A DNA stretch of 64,000 nt from Hyphomicrobium_A sp964493785 (GCA_964493785.1 CAZBPM010000016.1:42362-106361), one strand, 5' to 3'. Counted from the first letter of the stretch, positions 1-8,751 are shown. The notes: generated from the letters alone by a model not told the origin. Numbers and translations are program-made.

Positions 1-314
1 AGCCCGAACCTGGGCGCCAGTTCTTTATGGCGCTGGCTGAGATCGAGCGGTGGAAACAGAACCGGCCGCGCCCTGCCGGGATGCGCATAGAGCCGCCACA
101 GGAACCTGCCGACGAATACGGCCACAACGGTTGCCAGCACCAGCAGTGGCCGCGCATCTAGCTCGGTCTGCAGCGACAGGCTCTGTTCCGTGCGAAACGC
201 GACGATCGGGAAGCAAAGTCCGAGAGCCACGAGCGCCCACAGACCGGCGTCCTTGATGATAGCGCGAATGGAGTGCGATGCGGGCGGCAGCCCGCCCTGG
301 CTGCCTTGGCTCAT
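1..314 (-). CDS. livM: Branched-chain amino acid ABC transporter permease LivM, N-terminal part
   Basis: The 5' part of a gene on the minus strand that runs off the left edge of the window. The ATG lies at 312-314, three bases after the livH stop. About 104 residues are visible: a polar N-terminus, then hydrophobic segments (around residues 23-35 and 57-70) and a Pro-rich loop. Position directly behind livH, and the membrane character, fit LivM, the second permease subunit of the high-affinity branched-chain amino acid (LIV) ABC importer in the inner membrane. The visible part holds no diagnostic permease motif, so the name rests mainly on operon order. The conserved core would lie outside the window. 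Confidence 0.6.
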   Translation of the reverse strand, partial: MSQGSQGGLPPASHSIRAIIKDAGLWALVALGLCFPIVAFRTEQSLSLQTELDARPLLVLATVVAVFVGRFLWRLYAHPGRARPVLFPPLDLSQRHKELAPRFG

Positions 315-317
315 CGT

Positions 318-1232
318 TCAGACCTTCTCGACATCGGGCCGGCCGAACAGGCCGGACGGCATGAAGATGAGGACAATGGCGAGAATCGAGAAGGCGGCGA
401 CATCCTTGTAGTCGATGGAGAAATACGCCGACCACATCGTCTCGATCAGTCCGATGAGCAGCCCGCCAATCACCGCGCCCGGCAGAGAGCCGATGCCGCC
501 AAGAACGGCGGCGGTGAAAGCTTTCACGCCCGGCGTAAAGCCGTCTGAGAAGTTCACGACGCCATAGTAAGCCATGAACATCACGCCGGCGACGGCCGCG
601 AGCGCCCCGCCCATCACGAACGTGAGCGATATCGTTCGGTTGACGTCGATGCCGAGCAGCGCTGCCATGCGTCGGTCCTGCTCGCACGCACGCTGTGCAC
701 GCCCGAGCTTGGTCTTCTGCACCACCGCCCAGAACGCTGCCAGCAGCACGACGGTGACGAGGAAGATCAGGAGCTGTTTCTCCGAGATCGTCGCCGTACC
801 ATTGCCGATCGGGATCGAGATCGTATCGTTCAGCATCGGTGGGACCGACTTGTTGCGCGGCCCCTGAACGACCTGGACGAAGTTGGCGAGGAAGATCGCC
901 ATGCCGATGGCCGAGATCAGCGGCGCCAGCCGAAACGAGCCCGCCAGCGGCCTATAGGCGATGCGCTCGATCACCCAGCTCCAAAGCGCCGTCAGCACCA
1001 TGGCAAGCACCAGCACGATGAGCAGGGCGAGGCCGAGCGCGCCGACACCGAGGATCTGAGTGAGAAGAAGGAAGAGAATGAGGGCGATGAACGCGGAGAC
1101 CATGAACACGTCGCCGTGCGCGAAGTTCACCATCCCGATGATGCCGAATACCATCGTGTAGCCGATGGCGATGAGACCGTAGATCGAGCCGAGAGAAAGG
1201 CCGTTGATAAGCTGCTGAACGAAATAATCCAT
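318..1232 (-). CDS. livH: Branched-chain amino acid ABC transporter permease LivH
   Basis: A 304-residue, strongly hydrophobic inner-membrane permease. The N-terminus reads QQLINGLSLGSIYGLIAIG followed by TMVFGIIGMVNFAHGD, the hallmark opening of LivH/LivM-type permeases. The cytoplasmic loop around ERACEQD..AALLGI (about residues 182-197) corresponds to the EAA-like loop that contacts the ATPase. The length is typical of the family. It probably imports Leu/Ile/Val or related amides with a periplasmic binding protein and two ATPases not present in the window; the exact substrate cannot be read from sequence. It is co-directional with livM (3-base gap) and follows the CDGSH gene by 30 bases, so the three may form one transcript. 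Confidence 0.88.
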   Translation of the reverse strand: MDYFVQQLINGLSLGSIYGLIAIGYTMVFGIIGMVNFAHGDVFMVSAFIALILFLLLTQILGVGALGLALLIVLVLAMVLTALWSWVIERIAYRPLAGSFRLAPLISAIGMAIFLANFVQVVQGPRNKSVPPMLNDTISIPIGNGTATISEKQLLIFLVTVVLLAAFWAVVQKTKLGRAQRACEQDRRMAALLGIDVNRTISLTFVMGGALAAVAGVMFMAYYGVVNFSDGFTPGVKAFTAAVLGGIGSLPGAVIGGLLIGLIETMWSAYFSIDYKDVAAFSILAIVLIFMPSGLFGRPDVEKV

Positions 1233-1262
1233 GCTTCCCCCGATCCAATCCCGACGCGCACT

Positions 1263-1505
1263 CTAGAGCAAAAGATGCGCCCCGTCGCAGAATGGCTCGT
1301 CATCGGTCTGCTTGCATCCGCAGATATTGAACGTGCCGGTGTGGTCGACGACGAATCGGAGCGGCTCGATACCGGTGCCGTTGTGGGTCCCGTCGCAGAA
1401 CGGCTGGCTCTTGGAGCGCCCGCAGCGGCAATAGAAGTATGGCTTCCCTTCCGTCAGCTCTACCTGATACGGGCCGGCTTGGGCCACGATTGCGTCGTCC
1501 GCCAT
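1263..1505 (-). CDS. CDGSH-type iron-sulfur protein with two cluster motifs
   Basis: An 80-residue cytoplasmic protein with two copies of the CDGSH signature (C-x-C-x2-S-x3-P-x-C-D-G-x-H). The first is CRCGRSKSQPFCDGTH at about residues 26-41 and the second is CGCKQTDDEPFCDGAH near the C-terminus. Each motif has the three Cys and one His that bind a [2Fe-2S] cluster in the mitoNEET family. Tandem motifs in one short chain are the usual form of the bacterial two-motif (Miner2-like) subgroup. The role is probably electron transfer or redox sensing; no partner is evident. It lies immediately upstream of livH on the same strand, which may be chance or an operon. Confidence 0.88.
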   Translation of the reverse strand: MADDAIVAQAGPYQVELTEGKPYFYCRCGRSKSQPFCDGTHNGTGIEPLRFVVDHTGTFNICGCKQTDDEPFCDGAHLLL

Positions 1506-1879
1506 GCGGGTTCTCCTGCTTCTTGATGGTCGGCGGCATCTTCCGCCGCGCCCATTTGTAGATGGCTAGCGGCTTCGGTGCAGCGCGACAAGTCCGGCAG
1601 CGCCTGACCCGTGTCGAGATGCTGCGCGAATTGGCGTGTCGACGTGGTTTGACGGTCACACGCGCATTCGGCGCCCAAAACCAGTGCAGATCAGCGCCGG
1701 AAACGGGGAGGTCCCGCTCGGTGATTCGTGCAGGTCCACCGATGGACTCCGCCCAAAGATGATTGTCGCCGAATCGTGCCAATCCTGTCGCCGTCAGCCC
1801 CGCGGCGGCTCCGCCCCGCTCGCGAGGCTGGCGGATCGAGCAGTCTGGATCAGCTGGCCCGAGGCGCCGACGCGTGAGG
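1506..1879. other. Divergent intergenic region, no feature seen
   Basis: About 370 bases between the CDGSH gene (minus) and the porin gene (plus). Promoters for both must lie here, but no clear -35/-10 pair or operator stands out. Open frames in this stretch on either strand lack ribosome-binding sites and recognisable protein character. Confidence 0.5.
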
Positions 1880-3265
1880 ATGATGCGCAACCGTTGCAGC
1901 TCGGCTGCCGCGCTGGCCTGCGCGACCCTCATCGCGTGCGCATCGCCGTCCTCGGCGCAGACCGTCGAGGAGGAAGGCGATCGCATTCCGGGCTTGCCCG
2001 AAACCTCGATCGCCACGAACTTTCCCCGTGAATTTGCCGACCCCGGCGGCGTCCGGGCCATGCTCGCCGGCCGGGGGGTTACCTTCGCGCTGAATTACAT
2101 TGGCGATACTTTCCAGAACCCGATCGGTGGCTACTCCCGCGATGGCCGCTACATCGGCCGCCTCGACCTGGAGATCGGCGTAGACCTGGAGAAGGCCATG
2201 GGCTGGAAGGGGCTTCGCTTCTTCGCCAACGGCTATCAGATCCACGGGCAAAGCATCACCGCCATGAACCTCGGCGCGCTCATGCCCGTGAGCTTCATCG
2301 AGGCGCTTCCCTCAACGCGCCTTTTCGAAATTTACTTCGAGCAGAAGCTTCTCGAGGACCGGCTTTCGTTCCGCATCGGCCAGCTCTCCGCCGACTCCGA
2401 GTTCATCATCAGCGAAAGCGGTGCCGCCTTCCTCAACGCGTCGTTCGGATGGCCGTCCATCGCCGGCATCAACCTGCCCGATGGTGGCCCCTCGTATCCG
2501 ATGGCGTCACCCGGAACGCGGATCGCATTCGATCCCAACGATACGATTGGATTTCTCGTCGGTGTCTTCAGCGGTGATCCGGCCGGCGACTGCCCGGATA
2601 ACGAGCTGCCGCAGGAGTGCAATCCCAACGGCTTGCTGTTTCCCATGACCTTGCCGCTGTTCATCGCCGAAACGACGATCAAGTACGGTCAGGGCGAGGA
2701 CGAGCTTGCAGGCAAATTGAAGTTCGGAGCCTATCGATATTTCGGCGACTTTGTTCCGACCGCGGTAGGCAACAACGGATTGCCGATAGGGCTGGTGGGC
2801 ATCCCCGGCCAGAGCGCCGAAAAGGATTACGGCTACTACGCCATCCTGGATCAGATGATTTATCGCGTTCCGGGAGCCCAGGATCAGCGCGGCATCACGG
2901 TGTTCGGCAGCTACATCTACGCGCCACCTGAGGGCAACCTGATCCAACATTACTTCGAGGCGGGTATCACCCTGCACGGACTTTTCGACGAGCGCCCGAA
3001 CGATACCTTCGGCATCGGCTTCGTCTACACCGGCGTCTCCTCGCAGCTCATCGAGTTCTACAAGGAGATCGGCTACCCAGTCATTCCGAGCTTCGAAGGC
3101 GTGCTCGAGGTGAGCTACACCGCCGAGATCATGAAAGGCCTCTACCTTCAGCCGGACTTCCAATACTTCTGGAACCCCGGCGGACACACGAGCGATCCGG
3201 TCGATCCGTATGTTACGATCCCGAACGCTGCCGTTTTTGGTCTGCGGACGACAGTCAACTATTAG
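1880..3265 (+). CDS. OprB-type carbohydrate-selective porin
   Basis: A 461-residue outer-membrane protein. The open frame extends 5' to a TTG at 1763, but the ATG at 1880 follows a GTGAGG ribosome-binding site and begins a proper Sec signal peptide ending in SPSSAQ. After it come long amphipathic beta-rich stretches with many aromatic girdle residues. These include GVTFALNYIGDTFQNPIGG, RIGQLSADSEFIIS and the C-terminal FGLRTTVNY, all typical of OprB-family 16-stranded porins. Such porins let sugars or similar small solutes diffuse into the periplasm. The substrate is not predictable. The gene stands alone, 47 bases upstream of miaA. Confidence 0.85.
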   Translation: MMRNRCSSAAALACATLIACASPSSAQTVEEEGDRIPGLPETSIATNFPREFADPGGVRAMLAGRGVTFALNYIGDTFQNPIGGYSRDGRYIGRLDLEIGVDLEKAMGWKGLRFFANGYQIHGQSITAMNLGALMPVSFIEALPSTRLFEIYFEQKLLEDRLSFRIGQLSADSEFIISESGAAFLNASFGWPSIAGINLPDGGPSYPMASPGTRIAFDPNDTIGFLVGVFSGDPAGDCPDNELPQECNPNGLLFPMTLPLFIAETTIKYGQGEDELAGKLKFGAYRYFGDFVPTAVGNNGLPIGLVGIPGQSAEKDYGYYAILDQMIYRVPGAQDQRGITVFGSYIYAPPEGNLIQHYFEAGITLHGLFDERPNDTFGIGFVYTGVSSQLIEFYKEIGYPVIPSFEGVLEVSYTAEIMKGLYLQPDFQYFWNPGGHTSDPVDPYVTIPNAAVFGLRTTVNY

Positions 3266-3312
3266 CGTCGCCAGCCATGGAACACGGTGGCCGGGTGCTG
3301 TAGGGCTCTCGC

Positions 3313-4245
3313 ATGAGCGACACGCGACCCATCCTCATTGCGGGGCCGACCGGCAGCGGCAAGTCCGGCCTAGCTATGCGCCTCGCCGGGGAGCTGGGAG
3401 GCGTCGTCATCAACGCCGACTCGATGCAGGTCTACCGCGAGCTGCGCATCATTACCGCGCGTCCAAGCCTGGAGGAGGAGGCCCGCGCGCCTCACGCGCT
3501 CTATGGCTTCGTGCCGGGGAACGAGAGCTACTCTGCAGGGCGCTATGCCCGGGACGTTGCCCTCGCTCTCGCCGACGCCGCCCGCGCCGGTCGTCGTCCG
3601 ATCATCGTCGGCGGCACTGGCCTCTACTTCAAAACTCTCATCGAGGGGCTTTCCCCAATCCCGCCGGTACCCGGCGACGTCCGCGCCCATTGGCGCGCGC
3701 GCGGTGTAGAGGAAGGCGCTGGCCCCCTGCATACTGAGCTTTCTGCGCGCGATCCAGCGATGGCGGAGCGCCTTGCCCCGACGGACACGCAGCGCATCGT
3801 CCGTGCTCTGGAGGTGATCGACGCCACGGGTGTGTCGCTGGCCGAGTGGCAACGCATGCCCCGCCAGCCGGTGCTGGCGTTCAAGGACACGATCCCCCTG
3901 CTTGTGACCCCTGACCGCGAGGAGCTTTACCGCCGCATAGATGCGCGCTTCGCCCGCATGACCGATGAGGGCGGCCTCGACGAGGTGATGCAACTCGCCG
4001 CCCTGGACCTCAACCCGGCAGCGCCAATCCTGACGGCCCTGGGCGTGCGCCCGCTCTTGCGCCATCTCGCCGGAGAGCTATCCCGGCAGGCCGCCATCGA
4101 AGCAGGGCAGACCGAAACGCGGCAGTACGCCAAACGGCAGCTCACGTGGGGAAGAAGCAATATGATTGCGTGGAAAGCAGTCAATACGCAACAAGTGAAA
4201 ACATATACAGTCGCCCAGGCACTTTTAGTTCAAAACCCTGGTTGA
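3313..4245 (+). CDS. miaA: tRNA dimethylallyltransferase MiaA
   Basis: A 310-residue enzyme that transfers a dimethylallyl group to N6 of A37 in tRNAs reading UNN codons. The N-terminal P-loop IAGPTGSGKSGLA (about residues 8-20) binds the diphosphate substrate. It is followed by NADSMQVYRELRIITARPS, the catalytic Asp and tRNA-contacting segment diagnostic of MiaA. GGTGLYFKTLIEGL (about residues 97-110) and RQYAKRQLTWGR near the C-terminus are further family blocks. Length is normal. Its stop codon overlaps a candidate promoter for the downstream ilv genes, so miaA is probably not needed for their transcription. Confidence 0.97.
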   Translation: MSDTRPILIAGPTGSGKSGLAMRLAGELGGVVINADSMQVYRELRIITARPSLEEEARAPHALYGFVPGNESYSAGRYARDVALALADAARAGRRPIIVGGTGLYFKTLIEGLSPIPPVPGDVRAHWRARGVEEGAGPLHTELSARDPAMAERLAPTDTQRIVRALEVIDATGVSLAEWQRMPRQPVLAFKDTIPLLVTPDREELYRRIDARFARMTDEGGLDEVMQLAALDLNPAAPILTALGVRPLLRHLAGELSRQAAIEAGQTETRQYAKRQLTWGRSNMIAWKAVNTQQVKTYTVAQALLVQNPG

Positions 4246-4270
4246 CCTATCGCTTTCAGAGCCATAGGTT
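4242..4270 (+). promoter_or_regulatory. Candidate sigma-70 promoter for ilvI
   Basis: TTGACC at 4242-4247, a 17-base spacer, then TAGGTT at 4265-4270. The -35 match is good and the -10 match moderate. It sits 70 bases upstream of ilvI and overlaps the miaA stop codon. No leader peptide rich in Ile, Val or Leu codons was seen between here and ilvI. Confidence 0.35.
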
Positions 4271-4339
4271 CCGCGCCAACAGTCAAACCGGCGCCACCGC
4301 AAACGGGCGTCGAGCCCGAGCAGGCACTGGAGCAGGCTA

Positions 4340-6106
4340 ATGGCACGCACAATGACGGGCGCCGAAATGGTGCTCGCAGCGCTCGACGACCAGGGCGTCG
4401 AATACATCTTCGGTTATCCAGGCGGCGCCGTGCTGCCGATCTACGACGAGCTGCACCAGCAGGATAAGGTCACGCACGTCCTCGTTCGCCAGGAGGGCGG
4501 CGCGCTGCACGCTGCCGAAGGCTATGCGCGCTCGACCGGCAAGGTCGGCGTCGCGCTTGTCACGTCAGGCCCCGGCGCCACCAATGCGGTGACCGGCCTC
4601 ACCGATGCGCTGATGGACTCTATTCCGCTCGTCTGCATCACCGGGCAGGTGCCCACGCACCTCATTGGCAATGATGCCTTCCAGGAATGCGATACCGTCG
4701 GCATCACGCGTCCCTGCACCAAGCACAATTGGCTGGTGAAGAACGTCAACGACCTGGCGCGCATCCTCCATGAGGCGTTCTACATCGCCAAAGCGGGACG
4801 GCCCGGCCCGGTCGTGGTCGACATCCCGAAGGATGTGCAGTTCGCCACCGGCAACTACGTCGGTCCCTCGAACATCGCCCATAAGACCTACAAGCCGCGC
4901 GTGAAGCCGGATCAGAACGCCGTGCGCGAAGCCGTTGACCTGATGGCGCATGCCAAGAAGCCGGTGTTCTACACCGGCGGCGGCGTAATCAACTCCGGTC
5001 CCAAGGCGAGCCAGCTCCTGCGCGAACTGGTGCGCCTCACGGGCTATCCGATTACCTCGACGCTGATGGGGCTCGGCGCCTACCCGGCATCCGACAAGCA
5101 GTGGCTCGGTATGCTTGGCATGCACGGCACCTACGAGGCCAACCTCGCGATGCACGACTGCGACGTGATGATCGCCGTCGGCGCGCGCTTTGACGATCGC
5201 ATCACCGGCCGCCTCGATGCCTTCTCGCCAGGATCGCAAAAGATCCAGATCGACATCGATCCTTCCTCGATCAACAAGAACGTCAAGGTCGACATCCCCG
5301 TCGTCGGCGACGTCGCCTACGCGCTCGAAGACATGCTGCGCATCTGGAAGTCGAAGGCGCCGCAACTCGACAAGGCCGCGCACAAGACCTGGTGGAAGCA
5401 GATCGAAGGCTGGCGCGCGAAAAAGTCGCTCAGCTACAAGGGCTCGCGCGACGTGATCATGCCGCAGTACGCGATCGAGCGCCTCTACGCGCTGACCAAG
5501 GATCGCGACGCCTACATCACCACCGAGGTCGGCCAGCATCAGATGTGGGCCGCGCAGTTCTATCACTTCGATGAACCGAACCGTTGGATGACATCCGGCG
5601 GGCTTGGCACGATGGGTTATGGTCTCCCGGCCGCCATCGGTGCCCAGATTGCGCACCCTAAATCGCTGGTGATCGATATTGCCGGCGACGCCTCGATCCT
5701 GATGAACATCCAGGAGGCGTCCACCGCCGTGCAGTACGAGCTGCCGGTGAAGGTGTTCATCCTGAACAACCAGTACATGGGAATGGTGCGCCAGTGGCAG
5801 CAGCTGCTGCATGGCAACCGCTTGTCGCACAGCTACACCGAAAGTCTGCCCGACTTCGTCAAGCTCGGTGAGGCCTACGGCTGGACCGGCATGCGCTGCG
5901 ACAATCCCGCCGATCTGGATGATGCCATCCGCGCCATGATCGACACCAAAGGTCCGGTCATCTTCGACTGCCGCGTGGCAACTCTAGCCAACTGCTTCCC
6001 GATGATCCCGTCGGGCAAGGCGCACAACGAGATGCTGCTGGGCGAGGACGTGTCCGACGAGGAAGTCGGCAACGCGGTTAGCGCAGAGGGCAAGGTCCTG
6101 GTCTGA
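4340..6106 (+). CDS. ilvI: Acetolactate synthase large subunit
   Basis: A 588-residue thiamine diphosphate enzyme catalysing the first common step of valine, leucine and isoleucine synthesis (acetolactate or acetohydroxybutyrate formation). The N-terminus has GYPGGAVLPIYDEL and the catalytic Glu in VRQEGGALHAAEGYAR. The central FAD-binding-like domain includes GLGAYPASDKQWLGMLGMHG. The ThDP/Mg motif GDASILMNIQEASTA..ILNN lies near residues 453-477. Length is that of catabolic-independent, small-subunit-regulated AHAS. It starts the ilv cluster. Its stop overlaps the next start by one base (TGATG), so the three following genes are probably translationally linked. Confidence 0.97.
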   Translation: MARTMTGAEMVLAALDDQGVEYIFGYPGGAVLPIYDELHQQDKVTHVLVRQEGGALHAAEGYARSTGKVGVALVTSGPGATNAVTGLTDALMDSIPLVCITGQVPTHLIGNDAFQECDTVGITRPCTKHNWLVKNVNDLARILHEAFYIAKAGRPGPVVVDIPKDVQFATGNYVGPSNIAHKTYKPRVKPDQNAVREAVDLMAHAKKPVFYTGGGVINSGPKASQLLRELVRLTGYPITSTLMGLGAYPASDKQWLGMLGMHGTYEANLAMHDCDVMIAVGARFDDRITGRLDAFSPGSQKIQIDIDPSSINKNVKVDIPVVGDVAYALEDMLRIWKSKAPQLDKAAHKTWWKQIEGWRAKKSLSYKGSRDVIMPQYAIERLYALTKDRDAYITTEVGQHQMWAAQFYHFDEPNRWMTSGGLGTMGYGLPAAIGAQIAHPKSLVIDIAGDASILMNIQEASTAVQYELPVKVFILNNQYMGMVRQWQQLLHGNRLSHSYTESLPDFVKLGEAYGWTGMRCDNPADLDDAIRAMIDTKGPVIFDCRVATLANCFPMIPSGKAHNEMLLGEDVSDEEVGNAVSAEGKVLV

Positions 6107-6759
6107 TGCATCAGCGCCCCGCCGATATCGGTCGCAGCTTCGCCCCGCGACGGGCCGTGCGCACTCGCGTGATGTTTGCGCTGGCCCTCGCGAGCGTGAT
6201 CGGCATCGGCTCGGCCGGCATCGCCAGTGCGCGCGACCCCGATTGGGATCAGGTCGAGAACATCAAGGACGCTGCCCGTCGCCTGGCTGTACTCCAGCGT
6301 ACGCAAGGCGCAACGAAGGTCTTTGCCTTCATCGACGCCTGCTATCGAACTCACTCACTTTCGTCCGAATACACCAAGGCGTTCGAGGCCTGCATCGCGC
6401 AGGACTACATGGAATCCCAGATCCTTTCGCTCATTTACTCACGTACGCCGCCTGATGCGCTGAAGCGCCAGGGTGCGCCGTCGCCGCAGATGATCGTTGC
6501 AACGATGCAGCGTCGCGTCGGCTCGGCCTTTGCCCAATACAAGATTCCGAAGGAGCGTATCGCGCAGCTGCAGCGCGTCATCGACGAGCATGGCTTCCCG
6601 CTGTTCTTCCAGACAGTGTTCCCCGGCACCAAGCCGCCGCCAATTGAACGTGGGCCATCAGGCAAGGACGCCGCGCCCGCTCCAGAAACGAAACCGCTTG
6701 AGAAGTCGGCACCCGAGCCATCGGCGCCAGAAAAACCGGCTCAAGAGAAAAAGCAATGA
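6106..6759 (+). CDS. Secreted protein of unknown function between ilvI and ilvH
   Basis: 217 residues. An N-terminal hydrophobic segment (about residues 22-40, MFALALASVIGIGSAGIASA) looks like a Sec signal peptide, so the mature protein should be periplasmic. The middle is helical with two Cys (FIDACYRTH and FEACIAQDY). The C-terminal ~40 residues are a Pro/Ala/Lys-rich, probably disordered tail. I do not recognise a family. Its start overlaps the ilvI stop and its stop overlaps the ilvH start by four bases (ATGA), so it is co-transcribed with both acetolactate synthase subunits. Nothing in the sequence links an exported protein to that enzyme. Confidence 0.75.
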   Translation: MHQRPADIGRSFAPRRAVRTRVMFALALASVIGIGSAGIASARDPDWDQVENIKDAARRLAVLQRTQGATKVFAFIDACYRTHSLSSEYTKAFEACIAQDYMESQILSLIYSRTPPDALKRQGAPSPQMIVATMQRRVGSAFAQYKIPKERIAQLQRVIDEHGFPLFFQTVFPGTKPPPIERGPSGKDAAPAPETKPLEKSAPEPSAPEKPAQEKKQ

Positions 6760-7310
6760 ACATGGCTAAACCCATATCCAAGAGCCACTACGTAGGCCCC
6801 GGCATCGTGCAGGCCGTCGTCTCGCGCACGCTCTCGATCCTGGTCGACAACGAGCCCGGCGTGCTCGCCCGCGTGATCGGTCTGTTCTCAGGTCGCGGCT
6901 ATAACATCGACAGCTTGACCGTGACCGAGACCGAGCACGAGAAGCACCTCTCGCGCATTACCATCGTCACCCGCGGCACGCCCGACGTCATCGAGCAGAT
7001 CAAGCATCAGCTCGAGCGCCTCGTGCCGATCCATCGTGTCCGCGACCTCACCAACGAGGGTGTCGCCTTGGAGCGCGAGCTGGCGCTGATCAAGGTCTCC
7101 GGCAAGGGCGATAAGCGCATCGAGGCCCTGCGCATCGCCGAGATTTTTCGCGCCAAGGTCGTTGATACCTCCACCGAGCACTTCGTCTTCGAGGTGACCG
7201 GCAAACCCTCGAAAATCGAGGAGTTCATCGCGATCATGACCGAACTCGGCCTCGTCGAAGTGTCGCGCACCGGTATCGCCGCCATTGGCCGCGGCCCGGC
7301 GAGCAGCTAA
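6756..7310 (+). CDS. ilvH: Acetolactate synthase small (regulatory) subunit
   Basis: A 184-residue regulatory subunit with the N-terminal ACT domain that binds valine for feedback inhibition. The block TLSILVDNEPGVLARVIGLFSGRGYNIDSLTV (about residues 23-54) is the family signature. The C-terminal half has the second ACT-like domain (RAKVVDTSTEHFVFEVTG). It binds and stabilises the large subunit encoded at 4340-6106. The ATG at 6756 overlaps the preceding stop; ATG at 6762 is an alternative two codons later. ilvC follows after about 117 bases. Confidence 0.97.
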   Translation: MNMAKPISKSHYVGPGIVQAVVSRTLSILVDNEPGVLARVIGLFSGRGYNIDSLTVTETEHEKHLSRITIVTRGTPDVIEQIKHQLERLVPIHRVRDLTNEGVALERELALIKVSGKGDKRIEALRIAEIFRAKVVDTSTEHFVFEVTGKPSKIEEFIAIMTELGLVEVSRTGIAAIGRGPASS

Positions 7311-7427
7311 AGGAGCGTTCCGACACGTCCCGCCGGCCGGCTCGAAACCGGCCAGCACCCGCCAAACCGGCCGAAACAGCGGCCCGCCCAGTCGTATCGA
7401 CATCAAGCCAGAACCACAGAGGAAGCC

Positions 7428-8447
7428 ATGCGCGTTTATTACGATCGTGATGCCGACATCAATCTCATCAAGGGCAAGAAGGTCGCGATCGTCGGCTACG
7501 GCTCTCAGGGCCGTGCACACGCGCTGAACCTCAAGGACTCCGGCGCCAAGGAAATCCGCATCGGCCTCAAGCCGGGCTCGACGACGGCCAAGAAGGTCGA
7601 GGCCGACGGCCTCCAAGTGCTCTCGGTGGCCGACGCCGCCAAGTGGGCCGACCTCATCATGATGGCTACGCCCGACGAACTGCAGGCCGACATCTACAAG
7701 TCAGAGATCGCCGACAACATCCGCGACGGCGCCGCCATCGCCTTCGCCCACGGCCTCAACGTGCACTTCGGCCTCATCGAGCCGAAGAAGACCGTCGACG
7801 TCATCATGATCGCGCCCAAAGGACCTGGCCACACCGTGCGCGGCGAGTATCAGAAGGGCGGCGGCGTGCCGTGCCTCATCGCAGTCCACCAGGATGCTTC
7901 GGGCAACGCTCATGACCTCGCTCTGTCCTATGCGTCCGGCGTCGGCGGCGGCCGCTCCGGCATTATCGAGACGAATTTCCGCGAGGAGTGCGAGACGGAT
8001 CTCTTCGGCGAGCAGGCCGTGCTTTGCGGCGGGTTGGTCGAACTCATCAGGGCAGGCTTCGAGACGCTGGTCGAAGCCGGATACGCCCCCGAGATGGCCT
8101 ACTTCGAGTGCCTGCACGAGGTGAAGCTGATCGTCGACCTGATCTACCAGGGCGGCATCGCCAACATGAACTACTCGATCTCCAACACCGCCGAGTGGGG
8201 CGAGTACGTCACCGGCCCCCGCATCATCACGGCCGAGACCAAGGCCGAGATGAAGAAGGTGCTGCACGACATTCAGTCGGGCAGGTTCACCTCTGAGTGG
8301 ATGCAGGAGTACAAGGCCGGTGCCGCCCGCTTCAAGGCCACCCGTCGCCTCAACGACGAGCATCCGATCGAGGAGATCGGCACCAAGCTGCGTGACATGA
8401 TGCCTTGGATCAAGGCCGGCGCTCTTGTCGACAAGGCGCGCAACTGA
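7428..8447 (+). CDS. ilvC: Ketol-acid reductoisomerase (NADP+)
   Basis: A 339-residue class I enzyme performing the isomerisation and NADPH-dependent reduction of acetolactate/acetohydroxybutyrate. The Rossmann motif GYGSQGRAHALNLKDSG is at about residues 25-41. The Mg-binding region includes EANFREE-like ETNFREECETDLFGEQ (about residues 184-199) and YFECLHEVKLIVDL. Length is exactly that of the short bacterial form. It follows ilvH on the same strand and completes the second step of the pathway begun by ilvI/ilvH. A strong inverted repeat lies 40 bases downstream. Confidence 0.98.
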   Translation: MRVYYDRDADINLIKGKKVAIVGYGSQGRAHALNLKDSGAKEIRIGLKPGSTTAKKVEADGLQVLSVADAAKWADLIMMATPDELQADIYKSEIADNIRDGAAIAFAHGLNVHFGLIEPKKTVDVIMIAPKGPGHTVRGEYQKGGGVPCLIAVHQDASGNAHDLALSYASGVGGGRSGIIETNFREECETDLFGEQAVLCGGLVELIRAGFETLVEAGYAPEMAYFECLHEVKLIVDLIYQGGIANMNYSISNTAEWGEYVTGPRIITAETKAEMKKVLHDIQSGRFTSEWMQEYKAGAARFKATRRLNDEHPIEEIGTKLRDMMPWIKAGALVDKARN

Positions 8448-8488
8448 GGCGCATAGGCAACTGCGGACCGCACCGTTTTGCAGCATAC

Positions 8489-8513
8489 TGATGGCCCATT
8501 CCTAGGGCCATCA
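8489..8513 (+). promoter_or_regulatory. Perfect inverted repeat overlapping a ribosome-binding site
   Basis: TGATGGCCC (8489-8497) pairs with GGGCCATCA (8505-8513), nine base pairs with a 7-base loop. No T-run follows, so it is not a standard terminator. The last stem base abuts the AGGAG ribosome-binding site (8513-8517) of the small gene at 8524, so it may shape that leader or mark the end of the ilvC transcript. Confidence 0.55.
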
Positions 8514-8523
8514 GGAGCTTTCC

Positions 8524-8751
8524 ATGTTGCGTATTCTGTCTTCGCTTGCGATCGCGGCCGCCATCGCTGCGGCGCCTGTCATGCTGACGTCCGGCGCGAA
8601 TGCAGCGCCGAAGAAAGCCTACAAGACCTGCAAGCACAAAACCTCGAGCGGCAAGCTCAAGACGTGGCGCTGCGGCGCCGAGCAACCGTGCTGCTCCGCC
8701 GAGGCGATCAACTACTACACCTGCGGATCTAAGACGCTCGGCTGCCTTTAA
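8524..8751 (+). CDS. Small secreted Cys-rich protein of unknown function
   Basis: 75 residues with a clear signal peptide (MLRILSSLAIAAAIAAAP...ANA). The mature part of about 46 residues is Lys-rich and contains seven Cys, including KTCKHKT, WRCGAEQPCCS, YTCG and LGCL. The Cys spacing suggests a disulfide-bonded periplasmic or secreted peptide. I do not recognise the family. The AGGAG ribosome-binding site is well placed and lies at the foot of the 8489-8513 hairpin. It may be an independent gene behind ilvC. Confidence 0.65.
   Translation: MLRILSSLAIAAAIAAAPVMLTSGANAAPKKAYKTCKHKTSSGKLKTWRCGAEQPCCSAEAINYYTCGSKTLGCL

Noticed and set aside
4246..4339. Leader peptide and attenuator ahead of ilvI
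   Set aside because: No short frame rich in Ile, Val or Leu codons is present, unlike upstream of leuA.
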